Positions 1 to 6,459 of a DNA stretch of 21,253 nt are shown here, piece after piece. The translations under genes were made by a program, and so were the position numbers. How positions within the stretch are numbered: position 1 is the stretch's first letter; each line of letters begins with the position of its first letter. This stretch comes from JBGAWK01 sp044227665 (lineage in GTDB: Bacteria > Bacteroidota > Bacteroidia > Chitinophagales > JADIYW01), in NCBI GenBank assembly GCA_044227665.1, contig JBGAWK010000043.1, forward strand, positions 1-21,253, read 5' to 3'. The notes under the pieces are model-generated. The model searched no databases and had not been told where the DNA came from. It was given only the letters and a program-made list of their open reading frames with translations.

Positions 1-1
1 A

Positions 2-1324
2 GGTGCGGAGCCTATACGTCCCCCATTGTCGGGGATAGATTTGGAAGGCATATTTACCCTGCGCAATGTTGCCGATACAGATGCTATAAAATCTTATGCT
101 TCAATGCATCCTAAGGGCAGGGCAGTAGTCATCGGTGGCGGGTTTATAGGTTTGGAAATGGCAGAAAATTTCCACCATATCGGGATGGAAGTAACTATAG
201 TAGAGATGTTGCCACAGATAATGGCTCCCGCTGATTTTGCCATAGCAGCCATAGCACAGCAACATATTCGCTCAAAAGGCGTAAAGCTATTGCTCAATAC
301 GGCTGTTACAGGTTTTGAGAAAGAGGGCACTCATTTGAAAGTACTTCTTAAAGACAAAGAGGCACTAGTCGCAGATATCGTCATCCTTTCCATAGGCGTA
401 AGACCCGATACCAAGCTAGCAACTACGGCAGGATTAGAGATTGGTGAAGCTAGAGGAATCAAAGTAAATGAATATCTGCAAACTTCCCATCCCGATATAT
501 ATGCAGTAGGCGATACTATAGAATTTGTAAATCCTATAACTGGAAAATCTATGCCTACATATCTTGCAGGTCCTGCCAACAAGCAAGGGCGTATCTGTGC
601 CGATAATATTGTAAACGGCAACTCAATATCTTATGAAGGTTCTATCAATACGGCTATCGTTAAAGTTTTCGATATGACTGTAGCCGTAGCCGGTATGGCC
701 TCCAAGCATCTGAATCTTGCTGAGGTTTCACATTTTACTTCTACGACGCATAGCAATTCCCATGCAGGATATTATCCTCATGCGGAGATGCTTACTATAC
801 AGCTGAACATACAGCCTGCTACAGGGAAGATTTTGGGCGCCCAAGTTATAGGCATTGACGGCGTAGATAAGCGTATAGATATCCTGTCCTACATTATCGG
901 CAAAGGAGGTGCCATAGAAGACCTTACTGCATTCGAACATGCCTATGCACCTCCATATTCATCTGCCAAAGACCCTGTGAATATGGCAGGCTTTGTAGCG
1001 GAAAATATTTTGACACAAAAAAGCGAAGTCATCTATTGGGATGAGACCAATAATTTGCCACAAGATACCATTATTATAGATGTAAGAACAAGGCAAGAAG
1101 TTAGTAACGGCAAAATTCCGAATGCTATAAATATACCTATAGATGATCTGAGGAGTAAAATGAGTGACATCCCCAAAAACAATACTATTGTAGTCTATTG
1201 TCAAGTGGGACTCAGGGGGTATTTGGCGCAGCGAATATTGGTTCAGGAAGGCTATACACACGTCAAGAATTTGTCTGGCGGTTACAAAACTTGGGCTAGT
1301 AGTATGGCAGAGTTACAAGCGTAA
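2..1324 (+). CDS. CoA-disulfide reductase-type flavoprotein with C-terminal rhodanese domain (5' partial)
   Basis: The reading frame is open from base 2, so the N-terminal FAD-binding part and the redox-active cysteine expected there lie before the window; about 440 residues are visible. The first residues (GAEPIRPP) match the end of the first FAD motif region of CoA-disulfide reductases. An NAD(P)H-binding glycine motif, VVIGGGFIGLE, is at visible residues 42-52. The second FAD motif, YAVGD, is at 167-171, followed by LAGPANKQGR, typical of this family. A dimerisation domain follows at roughly 200-320. The last ~95 residues are a rhodanese domain with active-site loop CQVGLRG (Cys at bases 1199-1201). 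Fused CoADR-rhodanese proteins reduce CoA disulfide, persulfides or polysulfides with NAD(P)H in the cytoplasm; the exact substrate here is not known. A thiolase follows after 79 bases with its own promoter, so co-transcription is not required. The family call is firm, the substrate is inferred. Confidence 0.9.
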   Translation, partial: GAEPIRPPLSGIDLEGIFTLRNVADTDAIKSYASMHPKGRAVVIGGGFIGLEMAENFHHIGMEVTIVEMLPQIMAPADFAIAAIAQQHIRSKGVKLLLNTAVTGFEKEGTHLKVLLKDKEALVADIVILSIGVRPDTKLATTAGLEIGEARGIKVNEYLQTSHPDIYAVGDTIEFVNPITGKSMPTYLAGPANKQGRICADNIVNGNSISYEGSINTAIVKVFDMTVAVAGMASKHLNLAEVSHFTSTTHSNSHAGYYPHAEMLTIQLNIQPATGKILGAQVIGIDGVDKRIDILSYIIGKGGAIEDLTAFEHAYAPPYSSAKDPVNMAGFVAENILTQKSEVIYWDETNNLPQDTIIIDVRTRQEVSNGKIPNAINIPIDDLRSKMSDIPKNNTIVVYCQVGLRGYLAQRILVQEGYTHVKNLSGGYKTWASSMAELQA

Positions 1325-1352
1325 TTCATAACAAATCCTTTACCTGAATATT

Positions 1353-1370
1353 TACAATGCATGCATTGTA
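1353..1370. promoter_or_regulatory. 18-bp perfect palindrome, candidate operator
   Basis: TACAATGCATGCATTGTA is a perfect inverted repeat with no central spacer. It ends six bases before the -7 box at 1377-1384 and occupies the place where the -33 element would normally lie. A loop-less palindrome makes a poor terminator and no T-run follows it, so an operator for a dimeric repressor (for example TetR type) is the better reading. The regulator is not in the window. Confidence 0.5.
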
Positions 1371-1376
1371 TTGTAA

Positions 1377-1384
1377 TATCTTTG
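1377..1384 (+). promoter_or_regulatory. Bacteroidota -7 promoter element for the thiolase
   Basis: TATCTTTG matches TAnnTTTG exactly and lies 19 bases before the ATG at 1404. No good -33 TTG is seen at the usual distance, because that stretch is occupied by the palindrome. This is consistent with a regulated promoter. Confidence 0.55.
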
Positions 1385-1403
1385 AGTAGTTTAATATTGT
1401 AAT

Positions 1404-2681
1404 ATGAAAAAAGTAGTATTTATAGATGGGGTAAGAACGCCCTTTCTTAAATCAGGCACAGACTATATGGACTTAATGTCCTATCAGCTAGGTCAATTTG
1501 CTATAAAAGGTCTTTTAGATAAGACAGGCATCAATCCCGAAGAAGTGGATAGAGTAATATACGGCAACGTAATTTCCAATGTGAAGACAGAAAATGTAGC
1601 TCGTGAGGCTGCTGTTACTGCCGGTATTCCTGTAAAAGCACCATGTAATACCGTAAAGCAAGCCTGTATATCTGCCAATCAAGCTATAGCCAATGCGGTG
1701 GACAGCATACAACTAGGACGTGCCGACGTAATCATCTCTGGTGGTGTGGACAATACCTCTGATACGCCTATTGGTTATACCAAAGAGATGCGCAAAAAAT
1801 TGTTTGCCGCACAGAAATTGAGTACGCCTGTAGAGTATTTGAAATTTGCTACCACCCTAAGACCGCAAGATTTCTTGCCAGATCGCCCTGCCGTAGCAGA
1901 GTTTATCACTGGGCGTACCATGGGTCAAGATTGTGAAATATTAGCACAGAAATTTGGCGTGACACGAGAGGAACAGGATGAGTTGGCAGCAGCATCACAT
2001 CAGAATGCCGCTAAAGCCTTTGACGCAGGGTATCTTTCCGATATTGTATCCGTGCAGTTGCCACCTGACTTTAAGGCCATCACCAGAGACAATGGTGTGC
2101 GTGGCGACAGCACAGTAGAGAAAATGGGGAAATTAAAACCTGCATTCGACAAATATGTGGGAACTATTACTGCGGCAAATGCTTCCTTCCTGACGGATGG
2201 CGCTACGGCAGTATTGCTGAGCTCCGAAGAAAAAGCCAAAGAATTAGGCTTACATCCTAAGGCAGAAATTGTGGACTATGCTTTTACCGGCGGTGATTTG
2301 TATGAAGAGCTGCTTCTAGGGCCTGCCTATGCTATTGCACAGGTACTAGATAGAGCAGGATTGACACTCGAGGATATAGACGTATTTGAGATACACGAAG
2401 CCTTTGCTGGGCAGGTAATGGCAAACATCAAAGCCCTAGCCTCCAAAGAGTGGTGTAAAGAGAAACTAGGAAAAGCTGATCCCGTAGGCAAAGTGCCTAT
2501 GAAAAAACTAAATCAGTGGGGCGGTTCTTTGGCTATAGGACATCCATTTGGTGCTACAGGTGGCAGGTTGCTTACTATGGCTGCTAATAGACTTATTCAT
2601 TCCAAAGGAAAATATGCCCTTCTTGCTGCCTGTGCAGCAGGGGCGCACGGTCATGCCATGATTATTAAAAAATACGAATAG
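1404..2681 (+). CDS. fadI: Acetyl-CoA acyltransferase (thiolase), FadI-like
   Basis: This 425-residue thiolase would catalyse CoA-dependent cleavage of 3-ketoacyl-CoA (last step of beta-oxidation) or the reverse condensation. The nucleophile is Cys88 in the context KQACISANQA. The second catalytic segment GHPFGATGG carries His380. The C-terminal general-base cysteine is Cys410 in CAAGAHGHA, a slight variant of the usual C-x-G-G-x-x-G pattern. Long segments resemble the FadI subunit more than short-chain AtoB/PhaA enzymes: a YTKEMRKKL region, PAVAEFITGRTMG, LLLGPAYAIAQVL and IHEAFAGQVMANI. The length also fits FadI (about 430). No FadJ/FadB partner is adjacent, so the gene stands alone between a palindromic promoter and a strong terminator. 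The ATG start gives the canonical N-terminus VVFIDGVRTPF. The thiolase call is firm; beta-oxidation versus another acyl-CoA role is inferred. Confidence 0.9.
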   Translation: MKKVVFIDGVRTPFLKSGTDYMDLMSYQLGQFAIKGLLDKTGINPEEVDRVIYGNVISNVKTENVAREAAVTAGIPVKAPCNTVKQACISANQAIANAVDSIQLGRADVIISGGVDNTSDTPIGYTKEMRKKLFAAQKLSTPVEYLKFATTLRPQDFLPDRPAVAEFITGRTMGQDCEILAQKFGVTREEQDELAAASHQNAAKAFDAGYLSDIVSVQLPPDFKAITRDNGVRGDSTVEKMGKLKPAFDKYVGTITAANASFLTDGATAVLLSSEEKAKELGLHPKAEIVDYAFTGGDLYEELLLGPAYAIAQVLDRAGLTLEDIDVFEIHEAFAGQVMANIKALASKEWCKEKLGKADPVGKVPMKKLNQWGGSLAIGHPFGATGGRLLTMAANRLIHSKGKYALLAACAAGAHGHAMIIKKYE

Positions 2682-2703
2682 TATAAATTTTTCAAACTTT
2701 AGA

Positions 2704-2735
2704 AGGGCTGCCTGATATTTATCAGGCAGCCCTTT
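2704..2735 (+). terminator. Rho-independent terminator after the thiolase
   Basis: A 14-bp perfect inverted repeat (arms AGGGCTGCCTGATA and its complement, 2704-2717 and 2720-2733, two bases between) starts 22 bases after the thiolase stop. It is followed by a short T-rich tail that runs directly into the rimM promoter. Confidence 0.85.
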
Positions 2736-2736
2736 A

Positions 2737-2744
2737 TATATTTG
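2737..2744 (+). promoter_or_regulatory. -7 promoter element for rimM
   Basis: TATATTTG matches TAnnTTTG. Only four bases separate it from the ATG at 2749, so a start site at the usual distance would fall at or next to the A of the start codon. This predicts a leaderless or nearly leaderless message. Confidence 0.5.
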
Positions 2745-2748
2745 TGCA

Positions 2749-3249
2749 ATGGAGTATGTGGCAGTAGCCAAAATAGTGAACACCCACGGCTACAAAGGGA
2801 GGATGGTGATAGTCTATACTTCTGCCTTGCCGTATGAATTTTCTGTGGGAGAAGCACTATTTCTAGATATGCGAGGAAGTAAAATCCCTTACTTTGTAAC
2901 CTATTTCAGGACTACGAAGCCTGGAGAAGCATTTGTAGAAGTAGAAAGTATCCGCAGTAAGGAGGATGCCAAGACTTTTATCAAAAAAGAAATATTTGTA
3001 GAAGAAAAAATAGGCAAAAAGAAAAAAGCCTTTAGGCTTTCCGATATTATTGGATATACACTCTACAATGAAAATATAGAAATCGGTACTGTAACGGAAT
3101 TTTTTGAAATGCCACATCAGAATTTATTGCAATTTGATTACAAAGGCAAGGATGTGCTGATGCCACTACATGAAGATTTAGTAGTAGATATGGATAAGAA
3201 AAATAAGCGTATTTACGTAATTATTCCGGAAGGATTATTAGATATATAG
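2749..3249 (+). CDS. rimM: Ribosome maturation factor RimM
   Basis: RimM binds free 30S subunits through uS19 and assists maturation of the 16S rRNA 3' domain. The 166 residues fit the family (about 165-180). The N-terminal beta-barrel domain opens with VAVAKIVNTHGYKGRMVI, the family's G-x-x-G-x-x-G-like start, and spans about residues 1-90. A PRC-barrel domain spans about 96-166, with DIIGYTLYNENIEIGTV and VLMPLHEDLVVDMD. It is followed after 39 bases by trmD, the usual neighbour; rpsP, often upstream in other bacteria, is replaced here by a thiolase and a terminator. The start is decided by the family N-terminus and the lack of upstream space after the terminator. Confidence 0.95.
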   Translation: MEYVAVAKIVNTHGYKGRMVIVYTSALPYEFSVGEALFLDMRGSKIPYFVTYFRTTKPGEAFVEVESIRSKEDAKTFIKKEIFVEEKIGKKKKAFRLSDIIGYTLYNENIEIGTVTEFFEMPHQNLLQFDYKGKDVLMPLHEDLVVDMDKKNKRIYVIIPEGLLDI

Positions 3250-3270
3250 TTATAGTATCTGCGAAATACT

Positions 3271-3278
3271 TAATTTTG
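3271..3278 (+). promoter_or_regulatory. Possible -7 element before trmD
   Basis: TAATTTTG fits TAnnTTTG and ends 10 bases before the trmD ATG. No TTG -33 element is seen 19 bases upstream, so this is a weaker candidate than the others. Read-through from rimM is equally possible. Confidence 0.3.
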
Positions 3279-3288
3279 AGTCACAATT

Positions 3289-3972
3289 ATGCGTATAGAC
3301 ATACTTTCTGCTGTACCTGCCTTGTTATCAGGATATTTGGATCACTCTATCATGCAACGTGCAAAAAAAAGAGGACTTCTGGAGGTATATATCCATGACA
3401 TCAGGGATTTCAGCACACATAAGCACAAGCAGATTGATGATTATCAGTATGGAGGAGGGGCAGGGATGGTGATGATGGCAGAGCCTATAGTAGCTGCCTT
3501 GGAGCACCTACAGGCGCAGCGTGACTATGATGAGGTGATATATCTATCGCCCGATGGAGAGCGATGGCGGCAGTCGCTTGCCAATACCTATTCTTTGAAA
3601 CAGAATATCATCCTACTTTGTGGACATTACAAAGGTATAGATCATCGTATCCGCGAGCATTTCATTACCAAGGAAATATCTATAGGTGACTATGTACTCA
3701 GTGGTGGGGAACTTGCTGCCGCTGTACTTACAGACAGTATAGGGCGGCTCATTCCGGGGGTGCTCAATGATGAGACCTCTGCGCTCAGCGACTCCTTTCA
3801 GGATGGACTTTTGGCACCACCGGTATATACGCGACCACTACAATATAGAGGCTGGGAGGTGCCTAAGATACTTCTCAGCGGCAATCACGAAGTGATAGAC
3901 CAGTGGCGTCAGGAGCAAGCTGTAGTCCGTACTAAGTTGCTGCGTCCAGATTTGTTAAATAATAATGACTAA
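3289..3972 (+). CDS. trmD: tRNA (guanine37-N1)-methyltransferase TrmD
   Basis: TrmD methylates G37 next to the anticodon using S-adenosylmethionine and so prevents frameshifting. At 227 residues it is normal length. The trefoil-knot SPOUT motifs are all present: YGGGAGM at 54-60, LLCGHYKGIDHR around 109-120, IGDYVLSGGELAA from 132, and SDSFQDGLLAPPVYTRP from 167, where the catalytic aspartate of the family lies. VPKILLSGNHEVIDQWR starts at 191. The protein acts in the cytoplasm as a dimer. It sits between rimM and rplS, the standard translation cluster. The ATG start gives the conserved MRIDILSAVP N-terminus. Confidence 0.97.
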   Translation: MRIDILSAVPALLSGYLDHSIMQRAKKRGLLEVYIHDIRDFSTHKHKQIDDYQYGGGAGMVMMAEPIVAALEHLQAQRDYDEVIYLSPDGERWRQSLANTYSLKQNIILLCGHYKGIDHRIREHFITKEISIGDYVLSGGELAAAVLTDSIGRLIPGVLNDETSALSDSFQDGLLAPPVYTRPLQYRGWEVPKILLSGNHEVIDQWRQEQAVVRTKLLRPDLLNNND

Positions 3973-3994
3973 TAAATATAGTTACTCATATCAC

Positions 3995-4024
3995 TTGTTA
4001 GATTTATTTTATTTGCTATCTTTG
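3995..4024 (+). promoter_or_regulatory. Promoter of rplS (-33 TTG, -7 TATCTTTG)
   Basis: TTG at 3995-3997, a 19-base spacer and TATCTTTG at 4017-4024 match the Bacteroidota sigma-A consensus closely. The ATG at 4045 is 20 bases downstream. This is the best full promoter in the window and separates rplS from trmD. Confidence 0.7.
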
Positions 4025-4044
4025 CACACTCAAAATCCTAAGAA

Positions 4045-4398
4045 ATGGATATCGTAAAACAAGTAGAAAAAGTGTTAGGTGCTGATAAGCAATTACCTAA
4101 ATTTAAAGCTGGTGATAATGTTTCAGTACACTACAAAATTATAGAAGGTAGCAAAGAACGTATTCAGGTGTTCCGTGGCGATGTATTGCAAGTAAAAGGT
4201 AGCGGAGCTACCGCAACATTTACGGTAAGAAAAATTTCAAATGGGGTAGGCGTAGAACGTATCTTTCCATGTCAGTCACCTAATATAGACTTGATAGAAG
4301 TGCATAAGCACGGTAGAGTGCGTAGAGCACGTATATTCTATTTGAGAGGATTGAAAGGTAAAGCTGCAAGAATCAAAGAGAAAAGAAGAAGCGAATAA
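4045..4398 (+). CDS. rplS: 50S ribosomal protein bL19
   Basis: bL19 lies at the 30S-50S interface. The 117 residues match the family (114-120). Diagnostic segments are KFKAGDNVSVHYKIIEGSKERIQVFRG in the N-terminal half (shown here as the KAGDNVSVHYKIIEG core plus ERIQVFRGDVLQ), then FTVRKISNGVGVERIFP and FYLRGLKGKAARIKEK at the C-terminus. It has its own strong promoter and is closed by a long hairpin shared with ftsY. The start follows from the promoter position and the normal N-terminus. Confidence 0.97.
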   Translation: MDIVKQVEKVLGADKQLPKFKAGDNVSVHYKIIEGSKERIQVFRGDVLQVKGSGATATFTVRKISNGVGVERIFPCQSPNIDLIEVHKHGRVRRARIFYLRGLKGKAARIKEKRRSE

Positions 4399-4417
4399 TA
4401 ATCTTTAATATTCAAGA

Positions 4418-4457
4418 AAATAGAAAAAGCCATCAACTATGATGGCTTTTTCTATTT
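4418..4457. terminator. Bidirectional terminator between rplS and ftsY
   Basis: An 18-bp perfect stem (4418-4435 with 4440-4457) closes a four-base ACTA loop. The GC core GCCATC is flanked by A5/T5 runs, so both transcripts end in a U-rich tract. It lies 19 bases after the rplS stop and 47 bases beyond the ftsY stop. Confidence 0.85.
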
Positions 4458-4504
4458 CAGGTAATTAGGATGCAGTATAGGGGAAGAACAATTATTAACC
4501 CTAA

Positions 4505-5482
4505 TTATTTGAAGAGTGTCTTCACAAATGCCTCGCGGCTAAACACCTGTAATTGCTCTGCCTTCTCGCCCAATCCAATATATTTTATAGGAATTTTGAA
4601 CTCGTCTGCAATGCTGAGTACTACACCCCCTTTGGCAGTACCATCTAGTTTGGTGATAGCTAGGGCCGTAACTTGTGTGGCGGCAGAGAATTGCTTGGCT
4701 TGTTCCAATGCATTCTGTCCTGTGGTGGCATCGAGTACCAACAATACTTCATGAGGGGCATCAGGTATCAACTTGTTCATGACCTTCTTAATCTTAGAAA
4801 GCTCGTCCATGAGACCAATTTTATTATGCAGCCTACCGGCAGTATCTATGATGACTACATCTGAGCCTTTGGCTAGGGCACTCTGTAAGGTGTCGAAGGC
4901 TACAGCGGCAGGGTCGCTACCCATGGACTGCTTTACAATAGGTACACCAGTGCGCTCCGACCATATCGTAAGCTGATCTACAGCAGCAGCACGGAAGGTA
5001 TCTGCGGCACCCAAGGTTACGAGCTTGCCAGACTTTTTGAACTGATAGGCTAGTTTGCCTATAGTAGTAGTCTTGCCTACGCCATTTACACCTACGACCA
5101 TAATTACGTATGGCTTTACGCCAGTGGGTGTGCTGTAGTCTGTAATATCCTTAGTGTTGTTTTCCAAGAGAAGTCGTTCTACTTCTTCACGCAACATGGT
5201 GTTGAGCTGGGAAACATTCACATATTTATCTTTGGCGACACGAGCTTCTAGTCTATCTATAATTTTTATGGTAGTGTTTAGGCTTACATCCGAACTCATC
5301 AAGATTTGCTCTACTTCATCCAAGAATTCTATGTCTATACTATCTTTACCGGCTATGGCTTTGGTGAGTTTGGAAAATATACCTTCCTTTGTTTTCTCCA
5401 ATCCTTGTTCCAGTTGCTGTTCCTCTATCTGAAGTTCCTCTTCAGTCTTGCTGCCGCCAAATATTTTCTTAAAAAAACTCAA
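4505..5482 (-). CDS. ftsY: Signal recognition particle receptor FtsY
   Basis: FtsY is the membrane-associated GTPase that docks the SRP-ribosome complex at the Sec translocon. The 325 residues contain a short acidic/Gln-rich N-terminal segment (about 14-30), the NG-domain helical bundle (about 35-110) and the GTPase core. G1 is GVNGVGKTTT at 131-140, the AADTFRAAA segment is near 159-167, DTAGR is 213-217, TKLD is 277-280 and GLGEKAEQL is 303-311. The long acidic A-domain of enterobacterial FtsY is missing, as in many Bacteroidota. The start is TTG at 5482-5480: no in-frame ATG lies close upstream and the product begins MSFFKKIFG, as in relatives. It is transcribed away from the ribosomal operon. 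Confidence 0.96.
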   Translation of the reverse strand: MSFFKKIFGGSKTEEELQIEEQQLEQGLEKTKEGIFSKLTKAIAGKDSIDIEFLDEVEQILMSSDVSLNTTIKIIDRLEARVAKDKYVNVSQLNTMLREEVERLLLENNTKDITDYSTPTGVKPYVIMVVGVNGVGKTTTIGKLAYQFKKSGKLVTLGAADTFRAAAVDQLTIWSERTGVPIVKQSMGSDPAAVAFDTLQSALAKGSDVVIIDTAGRLHNKIGLMDELSKIKKVMNKLIPDAPHEVLLVLDATTGQNALEQAKQFSAATQVTALAITKLDGTAKGGVVLSIADEFKIPIKYIGLGEKAEQLQVFSREAFVKTLFK

Positions 5483-5546
5483 TGTATATATTTTGAATAT
5501 TAAAACAAAGATGTACTAAAGATAGTTTTTAATCACGTATAAAAAT

Positions 5547-5579
5547 AAAAAAAAGTCTGACAAGAATATCAGACTTTTT
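5547..5579 (-). terminator. Terminator of the rpmB-rpmG-DUF4295 operon
   Basis: An 11-bp stem (5550-5560 with 5569-5579; core GTCTGA/TCAGAC) with an 8-base loop is followed on the minus strand by a run of eight T. It lies 26 bases beyond the DUF4295 stop and before the ftsY promoter region. Confidence 0.85.
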
Positions 5580-5604
5580 ATGATGATACCGCTATAGGGT
5601 ATAA

Positions 5605-5775
5605 TTATAAATCTTTTATTGCTTGCTGAGCCAAGTCTTTGTGTACGATTTTCTCTCTAAATACGTAAGCACCTGTTTTGTCAGATTTTACTGCTTTGAT
5701 GATTTTTACCATATTCTTGGATTCACCGACATTTTTACCCCTGTCAACTCTCGCGTTTTTCGATACTTTTGCCAT
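5605..5775 (-). CDS. DUF4295 domain-containing protein (small ribosome-linked protein)
   Basis: This 56-residue basic protein begins MAKVSKNARVDRG and continues through MVKIIKAVKSDKTGAYVFRE to KDLAQQAIKDL. It matches the DUF4295 family, found in Bacteroidota immediately after rpmB and rpmG. The biochemical function is not established; the invariant link to two ribosomal protein genes, the size and the charge suggest a ribosome-associated protein. The start lies two bases after the rpmG stop, so the genes are surely co-transcribed. A strong terminator follows. The N-terminus is longer than I recall for some family members, but the motif SDKTGAYVF is clear. Confidence 0.88.
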   Translation of the reverse strand: MAKVSKNARVDRGKNVGESKNMVKIIKAVKSDKTGAYVFREKIVHKDLAQQAIKDL

Positions 5776-5777
5776 AG

Positions 5778-5963
5778 TTATTTAATTTCTTTGTGAACAG
5801 TATAACGCTTCAAGATAGCATTATATTTTTTTAATTCTATACGCTCGGGCGTATTTTTTCTATTTTTCTTTGTTACATATCTAGATGTTCCCGACATACC
5901 ACTATTTTTATGTTCAGTACATTCCAATATTACCTGTATTCTATTACCTTTTTTCTTTGCCAT
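5778..5963 (-). CDS. rpmG: 50S ribosomal protein bL33
   Basis: bL33 is a small protein near the ribosomal E site. The 61 residues read MAKKKGNRIQVILECTE, then SRYVTKKNRKNTPERIELKKY, ending YTVHKEIK, all typical of Bacteroidota bL33. Only one cysteine (in LECTE) is present, so the paired CxxC zinc motifs of the C+ form are absent and this is the zinc-independent type. It lies 10 bases after rpmB and two bases before DUF4295, in one operon. Confidence 0.96.
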   Translation of the reverse strand: MAKKKGNRIQVILECTEHKNSGMSGTSRYVTKKNRKNTPERIELKKYNAILKRYTVHKEIK

Positions 5964-5973
5964 GATCTTTTAC

Positions 5974-6219
5974 TTAAAAATTTAAGACAATTTCTCCTTT
6001 TTTCTCCAATTCCAGCAGATAAGCATATATGCCTTTTTTATTAATAGTGCGTATTGCTGATGTAGAGACCTTCAAATCTATCCATTTGTTCAACTCAGGA
6101 ATAAAGAAAGTCTTTTTCTGCAAGTTGGGTAAAAATCTGCGCTTACTCTTGATATTAGAGTGCGACACGTGGTTGCCCGAAATAGGACCTTTTCCTGTTA
6201 AATCACAAAACCTTGCCAT
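5974..6219 (-). CDS. rpmB: 50S ribosomal protein bL28
   Basis: bL28 is a large-subunit assembly protein. With the ATG at 6219 the product is 81 residues, beginning MARFCDLTGKGPISGNHVSHS and continuing KSKRRFLPNLQ, the standard bL28 signature. The open frame extends 38 codons further upstream (to 6333), but that stretch is AT-rich, does not resemble bL28 and contains the promoter, so it is not coding. The final residues (KKGEIVLNF) are family-typical. It is the first gene of rpmB-rpmG-DUF4295. Confidence 0.96.
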   Translation of the reverse strand: MARFCDLTGKGPISGNHVSHSNIKSKRRFLPNLQKKTFFIPELNKWIDLKVSTSAIRTINKKGIYAYLLELEKKGEIVLNF

Positions 6220-6239
6220 ACTTTTTTTGAAATAGGCTG

Positions 6240-6247
6240 CAAATATA
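6240..6247 (-). promoter_or_regulatory. -7 element for the rpmB operon
   Basis: On the minus strand TATATTTG, followed by CAG, fits TAnnTTTG and ends 20 bases before the rpmB ATG. A TTG at the -33 distance is not clear in the AT-rich upstream sequence. Confidence 0.5.
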
Positions 6248-6288
6248 CAACTTTTTTTAATAATGATGTATAGAAAATTAATGTTAAG

Positions 6289-6331
6289 GTTTGGTGTGAA
6301 AAACAATAATATCTTAGTTATTCCACCAAAC
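6289..6331. repeat. Inverted repeat between rpmB and bamD
   Basis: GTTTGGTG (6289-6296) and CACCAAAC (6324-6331) are perfect complements 27 bases apart, lying between the divergent rpmB and bamD promoters. The intervening sequence is AT-rich and pairs poorly. It may be a binding site or chance. Confidence 0.25.
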
Positions 6332-6445
6332 ATTCAATTATATCCACAATAATCGTGTTTGTTATTTTCTTTTACTTCTGCTGCAAAGAATTTGAATTTA
6401 TTATTCAATTTATGGGTATCTCTATCGAAATACATAGAAATATCG

Positions 6446-6453
6446 TAACTTTG
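6446..6453 (+). promoter_or_regulatory. -7 element for bamD
   Basis: TAACTTTG fits TAnnTTTG and ends only six bases before the ATG at 6460. The predicted message has essentially no leader. This also supports choosing the 6460 start over the longer open frame beginning at 6355. Confidence 0.45.
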
Positions 6454-6459
6454 CCACCA

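Noticed and set aside
6220..6333. Open frame extending bL28 by 38 residues upstream
   Set aside because: The extension is AT-rich, unlike bL28, and contains the promoter; the family N-terminus MARFCDLTG starts at 6219.
6355..6459. Longer N-terminus for BamD
   Set aside because: It would hide the lipoprotein signal and lipobox and covers the -7 element; ATG 6460 fits the family.
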